A stretch of 64,000 nucleotides of DNA, from NCBI GenBank assembly GCA_015143295.1, contig CM026562.1, positions 16,582,041 through 16,646,040 on the forward strand. The letters run 5' to 3'. Below the pieces are notes generated by a model. It saw only the letters and a list, made by a program, of their open reading frames with translations, ran no database searches and had not been told where the DNA came from. This DNA is from Tetracentron sinense. Its lineage: Eukaryota; Streptophyta; Magnoliopsida; Trochodendrales; Trochodendraceae. Within the stretch, counting starts at the first letter, position 1; each line of letters opens with the position of its first letter. Positions 45,800 to 56,105 of this stretch are shown here, one piece after another. A program made the translations under genes and the position numbers.

Positions 45800-47318
45800 A
45801 GCTTCTAGGAATAGGTCTGAGTCCAAGGCCAAACACGTTCAGTTATGCTGAGCTGAGAAATGCTACAGAAGACTTCAATCCTGAAAACAAGCTAGGAGAG
45901 GGGGGATTTGGACCTGTTTACAAGGTTAGTTTCTGCTGTCCAAATTTTTTGATAGAATATTTTGTCGAGATTTTTTACCTTTAGATCTCCTAAGTGGGAC
46001 CAATCATCTGCTTGCCAGTAATGCTTGAGGATGGTATGAGTGCATATATATATATGTGCGTGTGTGTGTGCGCGTGTGTGTGTTTTATAAATGCAAAGCC
46101 TGTCCATTAAATTTTTACTGAAATGTGATTTTCTATAGGGATTACTTCTTGACGGAAGGGTAGTGGCTGTGAAGCAACTCTCAGTAGCGTCTCAACAGGG
46201 AAAGAGACTTTGTAGCAGAAATTGCTACCATATTTGCTGTGCAACATCGCAACCTTGTGAAGTTGTATGGATTCTGCATCGAGGGAGACAAGAAACTCCT
46301 GGTTTATGAGTATCTTGAAAACGGGAGCCTCGACCAGGCACTCTTTGGTACTAACCTGTAGCAAAACTATATAATTTCACCTCATTGCAGCTCTATAAAC
46401 CTTTTGATTTGGATTAAGCAAAATCATGGTGAAATATTATGCTTTTCTTTCGCCACTTTCTTGCAGGGAAAAGTGGTCTGCTTCTTGATTGGCCAACCCG
46501 CTACAAACCTAAAATATATGCTTGGAGACAGCAATAGGTCTAGCTTATCTTCATGAGGAGTCAACGCCCAGAATCGTACACAGAGATGTCAAGGCTAGCA
46601 ATATCCTGCTCGATGCTGATCTGAGACCCAAAATATCAGATTTTGGTTTGGCCAAGCTATACGATGACAAAAACACCCATATCAGCACCCGAGTTGCAGG
46701 GACAATGTAAGGTCCTAGAACAATTTGTTTGCACCATTCTATCCTGCATTTATTTGTCTGTCTATATATGTATACATATAGTAACTGAACAATCTTTTTT
46801 GATATCTTTGAAGTGGCTATCTCGCACTAGAGTATGCTATGTGCGGGCATCTAACAGAAAAGGCTGATGTGTTTGGATTTGGGGTCGTTGCTATGGAGAT
46901 CCTTAGTTGAAGATCGAATTCCGACTCAAGCTTAGATGCAGAGAAGATATATCTTCTTGAATGGGTATGTAAAGTACGATTCAATTAGGTTGTCGTCTAG
47001 ATACTATATGTACGCTAAGTACTGATTCTCCGAAAATATTAATATCTTTATAATGTTTTAGGCATGGACTCTACATGAAAATAACCGCCTTTTGGAGCTA
47101 GTAGACCCAACATTAACCATATTTGACAAAAATGAAGTATTAGGGTTATAGGAGTAGCTCTTTTGTGCACTCAGGCATCGCCGTCACTGCGCCCACCGAT
47201 GTCACGCGTTGTGGCCATGTTGGCACGAGACATTGAAGTGAGCTCAGTTACAACAAGGCTTGGTCACTTAACGGACTGGCAGTTCAATGATATAACTAGC
47301 GGCTCTGAGGTTGAAACA
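45800..47318 (+). pseudogene. LRR receptor-like kinase (subfamily VIII-2 type) kinase-domain pseudogene
   Basis: Five exons of the cytoplasmic Ser/Thr kinase domain of plasma-membrane LRR-RLKs like the At1g56130/At1g53430 group. Exon 45800-45924: PNTFSYAELRNATEDFNPEN, then KLGEGGFGPVYK (P-loop). Exon 46139-46347: GRVVAVKQLSV (catalytic Lys), then after a one-base shift near 46200 FVAEIATIFAVQHRNLVKLY and LVYEYLENGSLDQALFG. Exon 46467-46706: LDWPTRY, a shift, then [40 protein letters not shown] and STRVAGT. Exon 46814-46964: [20 protein letters not shown] (APE motif changed to ALE) and a stop in EILS-stop-RSNSDSSL. Exon 47062-47318: AWTLHENNRLLELVDPTL, a shift, then LLCTQASPSLRPPMSRVVAM. All introns keep GT-AG. 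At least two stops and three shifts make it dead. The extracellular and transmembrane parts are absent. A (TG)n microsatellite lies in an intron at 46056-46082. Confidence 0.85.
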
Positions 47319-47840
47319 CCTCGAAACCAATTTCAAGACTTAGGTATATTGGAATAAAAGTGTCATACATAAAAAATTGAGTCTAGGTTAGTAAATAACG
47401 CAAAATTTTTGACTTAAGCTTTACGGTTTTTTATTAGAGACAATTGGGAAATCTCGGTGACCAAATTAAGAATTTCTTAAGAGATCTAAACACCTTGAAA
47501 TCAATTTAGCATTTATGATATATTAAAATAAAGATGTCGTAAGAGACCACATCAAAAGCCGAGTCAATGTTAGGATTGACGCACAATTATATGTTTAGGA
47601 TTTACTCTATAAACAATAGCGACATTTAAGGAACCTAAGTGCCCAAATCGGGCATACCTGTTCTAAATATCTCGGAAATAATTTCAATAGTTACGTAATA
47701 TTAAAATAATGGTGTTAGACGAGACGACATCAAAAATCGAGTCTCGATTAAGATTTGTCGCAAAATTTCAGGTTTAGACTTTACGAGTTTTCAAACCAGA
47801 AAACTAAACCTCGGTGCCCAAATCAGGCATATAAGGTCCA
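47319..47840. repeat. Tandem repeat, about 176-bp period, three diverged copies
   Basis: Units start with CTCGAAACCAATTTCAAGAC (47319), CTTGAAATCAATTTAGCATT (about 47494) and CTCGGAAATAATTTCAATAG (about 47671). Each is followed by ATATTRGAATAAAAGTGTC-like text, a GAGTC motif, CGCAAAATTT and TTTACG. Divergence is around 25-30%. The kinase pseudogene's final open frame runs straight into unit 1, so its last 15 or so codons come from this repeat and not from the kinase. Confidence 0.6.
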
Positions 47841-47843
47841 AAC

Positions 47844-48432
47844 CAGTGTTTTAAAAAGCGTATGAGGCTTACGCCTTAAGGCTCGCCTCAGGACGAGGCT
47901 TAAGGAAAATGCCTCGAGGCTCAATCATGAGGCTTAAACCCATGAGGCTCACATGAGGCATACGCCTCACGCCCTGAAGCTCACTTTATGCCTATGGTAT
48001 ACATCTCATACATTAACTAAAATTAAGTTTCTAACCACAACTAAGACTTAAATGCCATTTTTTTAAAAAATAGTTCTTCGTTTCTACTAATAACACAATT
48101 TATTTTAGATAAGGCATTGAAAATGAAGATGGTTATATTGGTTATAATTAACACTTGATTTATTATATTTAACGTATCTAGGATTTTAAAACCATTTGAG
48201 TTTAATTCATACTATTTATCTAGTAGATATTGCAAAAAATTGGAGTTAGTACTTGCTCACAATGCCATTAACTTTTTAAATCATTGTATAATTTTTCTTC
48301 TAAATATTATTTGTTAAAATGATAGAGCGTGAAGCTTTTTTGTGAGGCTTAAGCCTCATGCCTCGGGGCTTACGCCTCACGCATCTTGAGGTCCTAACGC
48401 CTCGCCTCATGCCTTCATATTTTAAAACATTG
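47844..48432. mobile_element. GAGGC-rich MITE with inverted ends
   Basis: The left end CAGTGTTTTAAAAAGCGTAT, then GAGGCTTACGCC, mirrors the right end, where the reverse complement starts CAATGTTTTAAAATATGAAG and continues into GCATGAGGCG. Subterminal GAGGC/GCCTC blocks are dense, and the centre is AT-rich. The 589-bp size and end sequence suggest a hAT-type MITE. The adjoining 8-mers (GTCCAAAC and GTCTTAGG) agree at only four positions, so the target duplication is decayed or absent. Confidence 0.65.
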
Positions 48433-48439
48433 GTCTTAG

Positions 48440-50820
48440 GTCCTCTCCACAATCAGTGTTTAAGGCAAGAGGCAAGAATAAGTAGGTGACCCAGGTGTTG
48501 TTCCCGCAGATGGTGGAAGAAGAGGTATCTGATTGGGTAACCTCCCAAATGAAGGGAGTGGGGTAGGTCTTAGGATTGGCTTCGGAATGGTTTGAGGAAG
48601 AGACCAGCAGAATTCTCAAGGGCACTGAAGGCGAGCCCAAGGGGGTAAGGGGCAGATCGTTTGTCAAGCAGAGAGGAGGGAGTAGAAGTGCTTCGGCAAG
48701 GGAGCAGAGGCACTTGGAATGTAGTATCAACTACGACCAAGTCAGGGGGAAGAGGGGCTTGGTTAGTTCGTGAATGACTTTAAAGTGCTTAGATGACTGG
48801 TCTCTCCATTATTTCTTGGAACATTAGAGGTTTGGGTTAGCTGGAGAAGAGGGCGGCAATCAAAAAGTTCGTAAGTTCAAAGCACCTGACGATTTTATGT
48901 ATTCAGGAAACAAAGCTTGCAGTGACTCAGGAGTACCATATTCGAGACATGTGGGGCTGCTGGGCTCTAGGATGGATCGAGCTCCCATCTTTGGGAATAT
49001 CAGGGGGTATTTTGCTCATGTGGGACTCGACAAGAGTAGAGGTGAAGAAGTCGGAATTGGGGGCTTTTTCGATATCTATTTTATGTCGGATGATCGGGGA
49101 AGATTTTCAATGGGTCTTCTCAGGGGTGTATGGTCCGGTTGGAAGGGCCGAAGACGTAGCGTTCTGGCAGGAATTAGAGGATGTCAGTGTTCGGTGGGGC
49201 CATCCTTGGTGTATTGGAGGGGATTTCAACTGCATTCGTTTTTCCTCGGAAAGGAAAGGTGGCAGCCCGATAACCCCCAAGATGAGGAGGTTCAGGAATT
49301 TTGTTTTCAACCACAGTTTGATAGATTATCCTATCAGGGGAGCTTAATTCACTTGGTCGCAAAGGAGTAAAAACGGCCTAGCAAGTCGCCTCGATCACTA
49401 CCTCTTTGACCAGGAGTGGGAGGCTCACTTCCCTAATGTGATTCAGTCGTCCCTTCCTATGCTAATATCAGATCATATGCCCATCGCTCTAGAGACGAGG
49501 AGTTTCTTGGGGGGCCCTAGTCCTTTCTGGTTTGAGAATATGTGGTTGGAGGACGAGCGGTTTCAAGTTTTAGTAGCCGAGGTGTGGGGTCAATCTGGAG
49601 GATACGGGTCGGCTAGTACTCAGTTTGGGCTTAAACTTAAAAATTTGAAACCCCGTTTGAAAATATGGAATAAGGAAGTGTTCGGGAATGTCTAGGTCCG
49701 GCTTTCCTGGTTGCGTAGGAAGATAGAAGACTTGGATGGGAGGTCAAAGGAGAGAGATCTCACTCCTGCTGAAGCCAGAGAGCGTGAGGAAAAGAAATTG
49801 GAGTACTTATCCACCTTAAAGTTAGAAGAGATCAGTTGGAAGCAGAAAGCTCGGACTCGATGGTTGAAAGAGGGAGACGGAAACACAAAATTCTTCCACA
49901 GAATGGCTAATCACCATCGAAAAAACAATTTCATTTCCAAGATAAGGGTGGATGGGAGGTGGGTCGAGGAGAAGGAGGAGATTGAAGACAACATCATCTC
50001 TTATTTTAAGGGACTTTACAGTGAGAGGGGAGGTTGAGACTTAAGCTAGACGGGCTCCATTTTGACGGTCTCTCGCAGGATTAGAGGAAGGGCCTGGAGT
50101 CTCCTTTTGAGGAAGGTGAGGTCCTTGAGGCGTTAAGAAGTTTGGCAAGTGATAAAGCCCCTGGGCCAGGCGGTTTCTCCATTGAATTTTTCAGGGGTTG
50201 CTGGGAGATTGTAGGGAAAGAGCTCTTAAAGGTGATGTAAGAATTTTTTGAATCCGGCCATTTCGACAGAGTCATGAACAGTACTTTCCTTGCTTTGAAC
50301 CCCAAGGAGGGAGTAGCGGAGCTGAAAGATTTTAGGCCCATAAGTCTAGTCAGTTGCTCGTGCAAAATCCTATCTAAAGTGTTGGCTACTTGCATCCAGA
50401 AAGTTATGAGTTCCATCATATCCCCCAATCAAAGTGCGTTTATAGGTGGGCGTCAAATTCTAGACGGGATCCTTGTGGCAAACGAGTGCATCGACTCCAG
50501 GTTGAGGGCGGATGAACCGGGGATCTTGTGCAAAGATTAATTTGCAGAAGGCCTATGGCCTTGTAAATTGGGATTTCCTGATCTACATCCTTGAAAGAAT
50601 GGGTTTCGGTTGGAAGTGGAGGTCGTGGATACGGACTTGTGTGTCGACTGTCTCTTTCTCAGCTCTGCTCAATGAGAGTTCAGTGGGGTTTTTTCCTAGC
50701 TCTCGGGGTCTGAGGCAAGGGGACCCCCTCTCTCCTTTCCTCTTTCTTATTGTTTCAGAGCCTTTAAGTAGAATGTTGCTGAAAGCGGAGGGGACTCTCT
50801 ATGAAGGCTTTTGGAACTCA
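48440..50820 (+). mobile_element. L1-type LINE, 3'-truncated copy B
   Basis: It holds the end of ORF1 (about 48546-48773, SEWFEEETSRILKGTEG region) and then ORF2 from ATG at 48793. The apurinic endonuclease domain follows (ISWNIRGLG, ILCIQETKLA, WCIGGDFNCIRF, LISDHMPIAL), then a connecting region and the fingers/palm of the reverse transcriptase (SDKAPGPGGFSIEFF, FRPISLVSCSCKILSKVLAT, SAFIGGRQILDGILVANECI, GLRQGDPLSPFLF). In-frame stops occur at 48838-48840, 49345-49347, 49693-49695 and 50035-50037. The first catalytic Asp region reads INLQKAYG instead of the usual FDLxKAYD. It is cut at about 50820, before the FVDD motif, by fusion to the LTR-like array. It is not the missing half of copy A, because both carry the QGDPLSPFLF segment at about 80% identity. 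Confidence 0.85.
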
Positions 50821-50846
50821 TGGCCTACCCAACCCTAACCATGAAG

Positions 50847-52038
50847 GTTCAATGGGCTTTGCAGGGGCCCACCTCAGACCTGCCTAGACCTTAACCATGG
50901 GTTAACCCAACCCTGGTTACTTTTTAACCTTGGTTAGCTGATTTAACATTTGGGGTAAAATTCTAAAAATTCCCTAAAAATCCAAAAAATCATAAAATAC
51001 AAGAAATGATTAAAATCAAACTTTGCAATTTGCCTAACCAAGGTGGTCAATCTCTCCCTTGATCATTGTTAAGCCCATTTAAATCATAGAAATTCTCTAA
51101 AATTCCCAAAAAATTAGAAAAGGCATTAGGTGACCAAAATCGCACCTTACAGTCTGCCTAACCACAATTAACTGGACTAATCATGGTTAAACTCCTGAAT
51201 TAACCATGGTTAAGTCCATTTAACCTTGAAAGAATTTTGGAAAAATCCCTGAAATTGCCAAGCATGGTATACGGACCATAAAGTTGAATTTGGACCTTGT
51301 AAACCATGGTTAGCAACACTAACCACGGTTAGACCACCCCTTAACTTCGGTTCAACCCATTTTGGCCTTCGGGTCTAATCTTGGCCTACCCAACCCTAAG
51401 CCCATCGGGGCTTACCTTTGACCTCCGGGTCCAAACTTTGGCCTCCGAGCCCAAACCGTCCTACCAGGCACAACCTTTAGTCTATTGGACTAAACCCTAG
51501 CCTCCGGACTTAACTCTCCGGGCCTAATCCCAAGCCTCAGGGATTCACCTTTGGCCTACCGGGCCCAATCCAACTAAACCAAGCACTTAATTAACCCGTT
51601 CAACAAAACCCTAGCCCCCAAGCTAGAACCTAAGCCACCCTAGGTGCACTCACACTCCCTTAGCCTTGGCACGTGCTCATGTGCCAGAACTACACTCGGT
51701 CTGATTTCATCCCAATGTAAGTACGTAGGCAACCAACCTGGGTTCGACCCAAGTTAGCTTTTCCTTTTTTGGATTAGTATAAATTAAAACTAAGGCATTT
51801 GACTAGTAATTGACATTAATTTGGCTTATACTTAGGGAATAGGTAACCATTGCCAAATGGGGGAATCAGGGTGCCAAACACCTTCCCAAGGTCTTAACCG
51901 AACCTTTTACTTAGAACTCTAGCAGACCAAGACCTTATCCATAAACTCGGAGACTTATCCCTCCTGAATAAATAAGTGGTGACTCATAATCATAACTCAT
52001 ACCCCTAACTGTGGGCGGGGACGGGATCCGTGCTGACA
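50847..52038. mobile_element. LTR-like block a, right-hand part
   Basis: It starts about 0.9 kb into the block (AATGGGCTTTGCAGGGGCCC) and runs to GTGCTGACA, so the opening palindromes and the AACCCTAG field are absent. The 26 bp before it (50821-50846) are a patchwork of array words next to the LINE. It is otherwise similar to blocks b and d. Confidence 0.55.
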
Positions 52039-52982
52039 CTTGCGAGTCTCATGTAGCTAATTCCTGAAAGTAATACTTTTTTCTATTATAATACTATACC
52101 ATAGAAATAGTGGTCCCTTTAGTTTATTGAGTTAAATTATTTTTATTATTTATCTACAGGTAGTATTTAGTTTAATGAGTTAATCAATAGTGACTAGATA
52201 TCCTGATTGAGGGAAATTCCATGTTAAAGACCTGATCCAAATTCAATCCTCTTCTTAGTTCTTGTACTTTTAGGTATTATATTTTATATTCTTTATTCTT
52301 CACAAATTTTGATATAGAAACTGACATTTTGAACTTTTTTGCATGTACAATTACATCTTGTGAGCTATATGGAATGGGGCGTGAACGACGACTTTTGCAA
52401 AAGGGCCACTTACCATAGGCCTCACATTGCTCTCAGCTGCTCTTCTGCCTTTGCCTGTGTTGCTGTGATGAATATCCTTTGCTCTCGGCTTCATTATCGG
52501 TATGTTTTATCCTTTTGTTTAATTTCTTATCCTGTTTTATTAATAATATGATTTTTTCTGATTGCTAAATGACATTTCTTTGCTAAAGTAGTTGATTACA
52601 CATTTAAAATTATATGGAAACTTCGATGCAGAGTCTATAACTTCTGAAACGGACCATTAATTCCCTGTTTAACCTTGCTTTCGGCCTCACTTACGGTAAG
52701 TCCCACCATTTTGATTTGGTACTCAAAATTTTCATTGAAATTTTGTTCTTGCTAATCTTATATTTTTCTGGCTTAAATAATTCTACATAATTAGAATATT
52801 TGGTGCGTTAATTACTACCATCTGATAAATAACTAAAATATTATACCTCAATAAAATTAAGGAGAGTGCTAGTCGTTGACGCCCACTTTTTTAGCACAAG
52901 CACAAATACTTTGTGATGGGGCTGGGGGCCCACAACCTAGGTGTTTATCGAACTGGTAAGAGTGGGACGTCCACGACCCTGC
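52039..52982. mobile_element. Spacer a of the LTR-like array
   Basis: A full 944-bp spacer. The shared short frame occurs from 52339 but changes its C-terminal half relative to the other copies. It ends in ACGTCCACGACCCTGC directly before the next block's TGTAAGCAC. Confidence 0.5.
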
Positions 52983-55153
52983 TGTAAGCACCCAATTTAT
53001 ACACCCCTTTCAATCTTTCAACCTTAGTTACCTCCAACCAAGTCCCCTTAACCCTAAGACAACCTTAGTTAAACCCCAAGTCAAAACCCTAGGTAAATCT
53101 CTAGTCAACCCTAGGCCTAACCCTAGGTAAACCCCTAATTATCCCTAGGAAAAACCATAGTTAACCTTAGGAAAAACCCTAGCTAAACCTAGGCCTAACC
53201 CTAAGTCTAAGCCCTTGCTAAACTTTGGTCTAAACCCTAGTCAAAAGTTAGGTCAACCCCAAAGCCATAAGGCCCAAAACCCTGAGCCCTTAGGGCTAAT
53301 ACCCTGGCCAAGCCTTTAGGGCTCAAAAACTTTTAAAACTCGGCCTAGTCCCAAGCAAGGGCCCAAAAATTCAAAAAACCACCCACGTACCGCGTGCATG
53401 CATTGGCTAGGCCCCTTCTGGGTTAAAACCAGGTGTTCTCTGTTCCAGCCTCTGTGGTCCTCACTTGAGCAAGCCCTGGTCCATTCCAGGGCATGGGCTA
53501 GACTCGTAGGACCTTCCTGAGATTACCTTGGTCTTTCCAGGGTAATCCCCTCTGCCTAACAATGGTTAAAATACAAAAAAAAGAATTGGCCAGAATGGTG
53601 GTAGTTATTCTACCGCCATTCTTAAACTTTCATTACAGGTGAAGCAAGCCACTGTGGCCCCACTTTGGAGCCTAGTCTTGGGCCCACCACAGGCCCAGGA
53701 CGCGTGACAAACTTCCGTGGCAAACTTCCCTTGACCTTACCTGATGGTGTGTGACACCTTGAGTTTAGATTTAACCACTGGCCTGGTTAGCAAAAATTGA
53801 CCGAGAATGACGGTTGAACATCTATCGCCATTTCCATTCTATACAGAATTGGAAATGGCGGTAATGTATTTACCGCCATTCCTAATTACTTGTTCAATTG
53901 GCTTTGCAGAGGCCGAGGCTTGGTAGGAGGCCATTCTAGGCCCTGTTAAACTCCCTGAGCCCACCTTAGACCTGCCTAGACCTTAATCATGCGTTAACCC
54001 AACCCTGATTAGTTTTTAACCATGGCTAGCTGATTTATCCTTTGGTGTAAAAATTTGAAAAGTCCCTAAAAATCCAAAAAATCATAAAATGCAAGAAGTG
54101 ATGAAAATCAAACTTTGCAATTTGCCTAACCATGGTAAAATGAGCTTGACCATAGTTAATCCCTCCTTGATCATGGTCAAGCCCATTTAAATCCTGGAAA
54201 TTCTCTGAAATTCCCAAAAAATCAGAAAAGGTATTTAGTGACCAAATCGTAGCATACAGTCTCCTTAACCACGATGAACTGGACTAACCATGGTTAAACT
54301 CCTGAATTAACCATGGTTAAGCTCATTTAACCCTGGAAGTATTCTGGAAAATTCTCTGAAATTTTCCAGCTTGGTATAAGGACCATAAAGCTGAATTTGG
54401 ACCTTTTCAACCTTGGTTACCAACCCTAACCATGGTTAGACTACCTCTTAACTACGGTTAAACCCATTTTGGCATTCGGGCCTAATCATGGCCTAGCCAA
54501 CCCTAACCCCCCGGGGCTTACCTTTGACCTCCTGGTCCATACTTTGGCCTTCGGGCCTAAACCGGCCTACCGGGCCCAACCTTTAGTCTACCGGACTGAA
54601 CCTCAGCCTCCGGGCTTAACTCTTGGCCTATGGACCTAATCCCAAGCCTCAGGGGTTCACCCTTGGCCTACCGGGCCCAATCCAACTAAACCAAGCACTT
54701 GACCAACTCGGTCAACAAAACCCTAGCCCCCGAGCTAGACCCTACGCTACCCTTCGTGCACATACACACTTCCTTAGCCTTGGCACGGGCTCGTGTGCCA
54801 GAACTACGCTCGGTCTGATCTCACCCCAATGTGAGTATGTAGGCAACTAGCCCGGGTTCGACTTTAGTTAGCTTTTCCTTTCTTGGATTCGTATAAATTA
54901 AAACTAAGGCATTTGACTAGTAATTGACATTAATTTAGCTTATACTTAGGGAGTAGGTAACCATTGCCAAATGGAGGAACCAAAGTACCTAACACCTTCC
55001 CTGGGTCTTAACCGAACCTCTTACCCAGAACTTTAAGCAGACAAAGACCTTATGCATAAACCTGGGGACTTATCCCTCTTGAATAAATAAGTGGCGACTT
55101 ATAATCATAACCCATACCCCTAACTGTGTGACGGGACGGGATCCGTGCTCACA
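52983..55153. mobile_element. LTR-like block b, complete
   Basis: 2171 bp from TGTAAGCACCC to GTGCTCACA, the clearest example of the family's ends. In order: AACCCTAG-type field (53050-53240), CGTACCGCGTGCATGCATTG patch, CCATGG palindromes (for example 54290-54320), TGGCCTNCGGGCC minisatellite (54470-54690), and the tail with TGGCGACTTATAATC. A 75-residue frame at 54623 is minisatellite-derived. Confidence 0.6.
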
Positions 55154-56105
55154 CCTGTGAGTCTACGTGCAGCTAATTCCTAAAAGTAATACTTTTTTCT
55201 ATTATAATACTACACTACAGAAATTGTGGTCCCTTTAGTTTATTGAGTTATATTATTTTGATTATTTATCTACTGGTAGTATTTAGTTTAGCGAGTTAAT
55301 CAATAGTGACTAGACATCCTAGTTGAGGGAAATTCCATGTTAAAGACTTGATCCAAATACAATCCTCTTCTTAGTTCTTGTACTTTTAGGTATTATATTT
55401 TATATTCTTTATTCTTCAAAAATTTTGATGTAGAAACTGACATTCTGAACTTTTTTGCATGTACAATTACATCTTGTGAACTATATGGAATGGGGCGTGA
55501 ACGACGACTTCTGCAAAAGGGCCACTTACCACAGGCCTCACATTGCTCTCGGCTGCCCTTCTGCTTTTGCCTGTGTTGCTGTCGATGAATATCCTTTGCT
55601 CTCGGCTTCATTAGCGGTATGTTTTATCATTTTGTTTAATTTCTTATCCTGTTTTGTTAATAATATGATTTTTTCTGATTTCTCAAGGACATTTCTTCGC
55701 TAAAGTAGTTAATTACACAATTAAAATTATATGAAAACTTTGATGCAGAATCTATTAACTTCTAAAACGGACCATTAATTCAATTGTTTAACCTTGCTTT
55801 CGGTTTCACTTACGGTAAGTCCCACCATTTTGATTTTGATTGGGTACTCAAAATTTTCATTGAAATTTTGTTGTTGCTAATCTTATTTTTATGGCTTAAA
55901 TAATTTTACATACTAAGAATATTCGGTGCGTTAATTACTAACATTAGATAAATAATTAAAATATTATACCGCAATAAAATTCAGGGGAGTGCTAGCCGTT
56001 GATGCCCACTTTTTTAGCATAAGCACAAATAGTTTGTGGTGGGACCAGGGGCACACAACCTAGGTATTTTTCGAACTGGTAAGAGCGGGACGTCCACGAC
56101 CCTGC
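55154..56105. mobile_element. Spacer b of the LTR-like array
   Basis: 952 bp, with the shared short frame at 55455-55703 in its longest form (82 codons, MHVQLHLVNYMEWGVNDDFC onward) and the opposing frame at 55393-55611. There are no retroelement domains. Confidence 0.5.

Noticed and set aside
45800-47318. Reading the receptor kinase as a functional gene
   Set aside because: Several stops and frame changes, a lost APE motif, and no ectodomain or transmembrane segment.
47836-48440. A clean 8-bp target duplication for the GAGGC-rich MITE
   Set aside because: The flanking 8-mers agree at only about half of their positions.
38955-50820. LINE copies A and B as one element split by an insertion
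   Set aside because: Both contain the QGDPLSPFLF segment and differ by about 20% there, so they are two elements.
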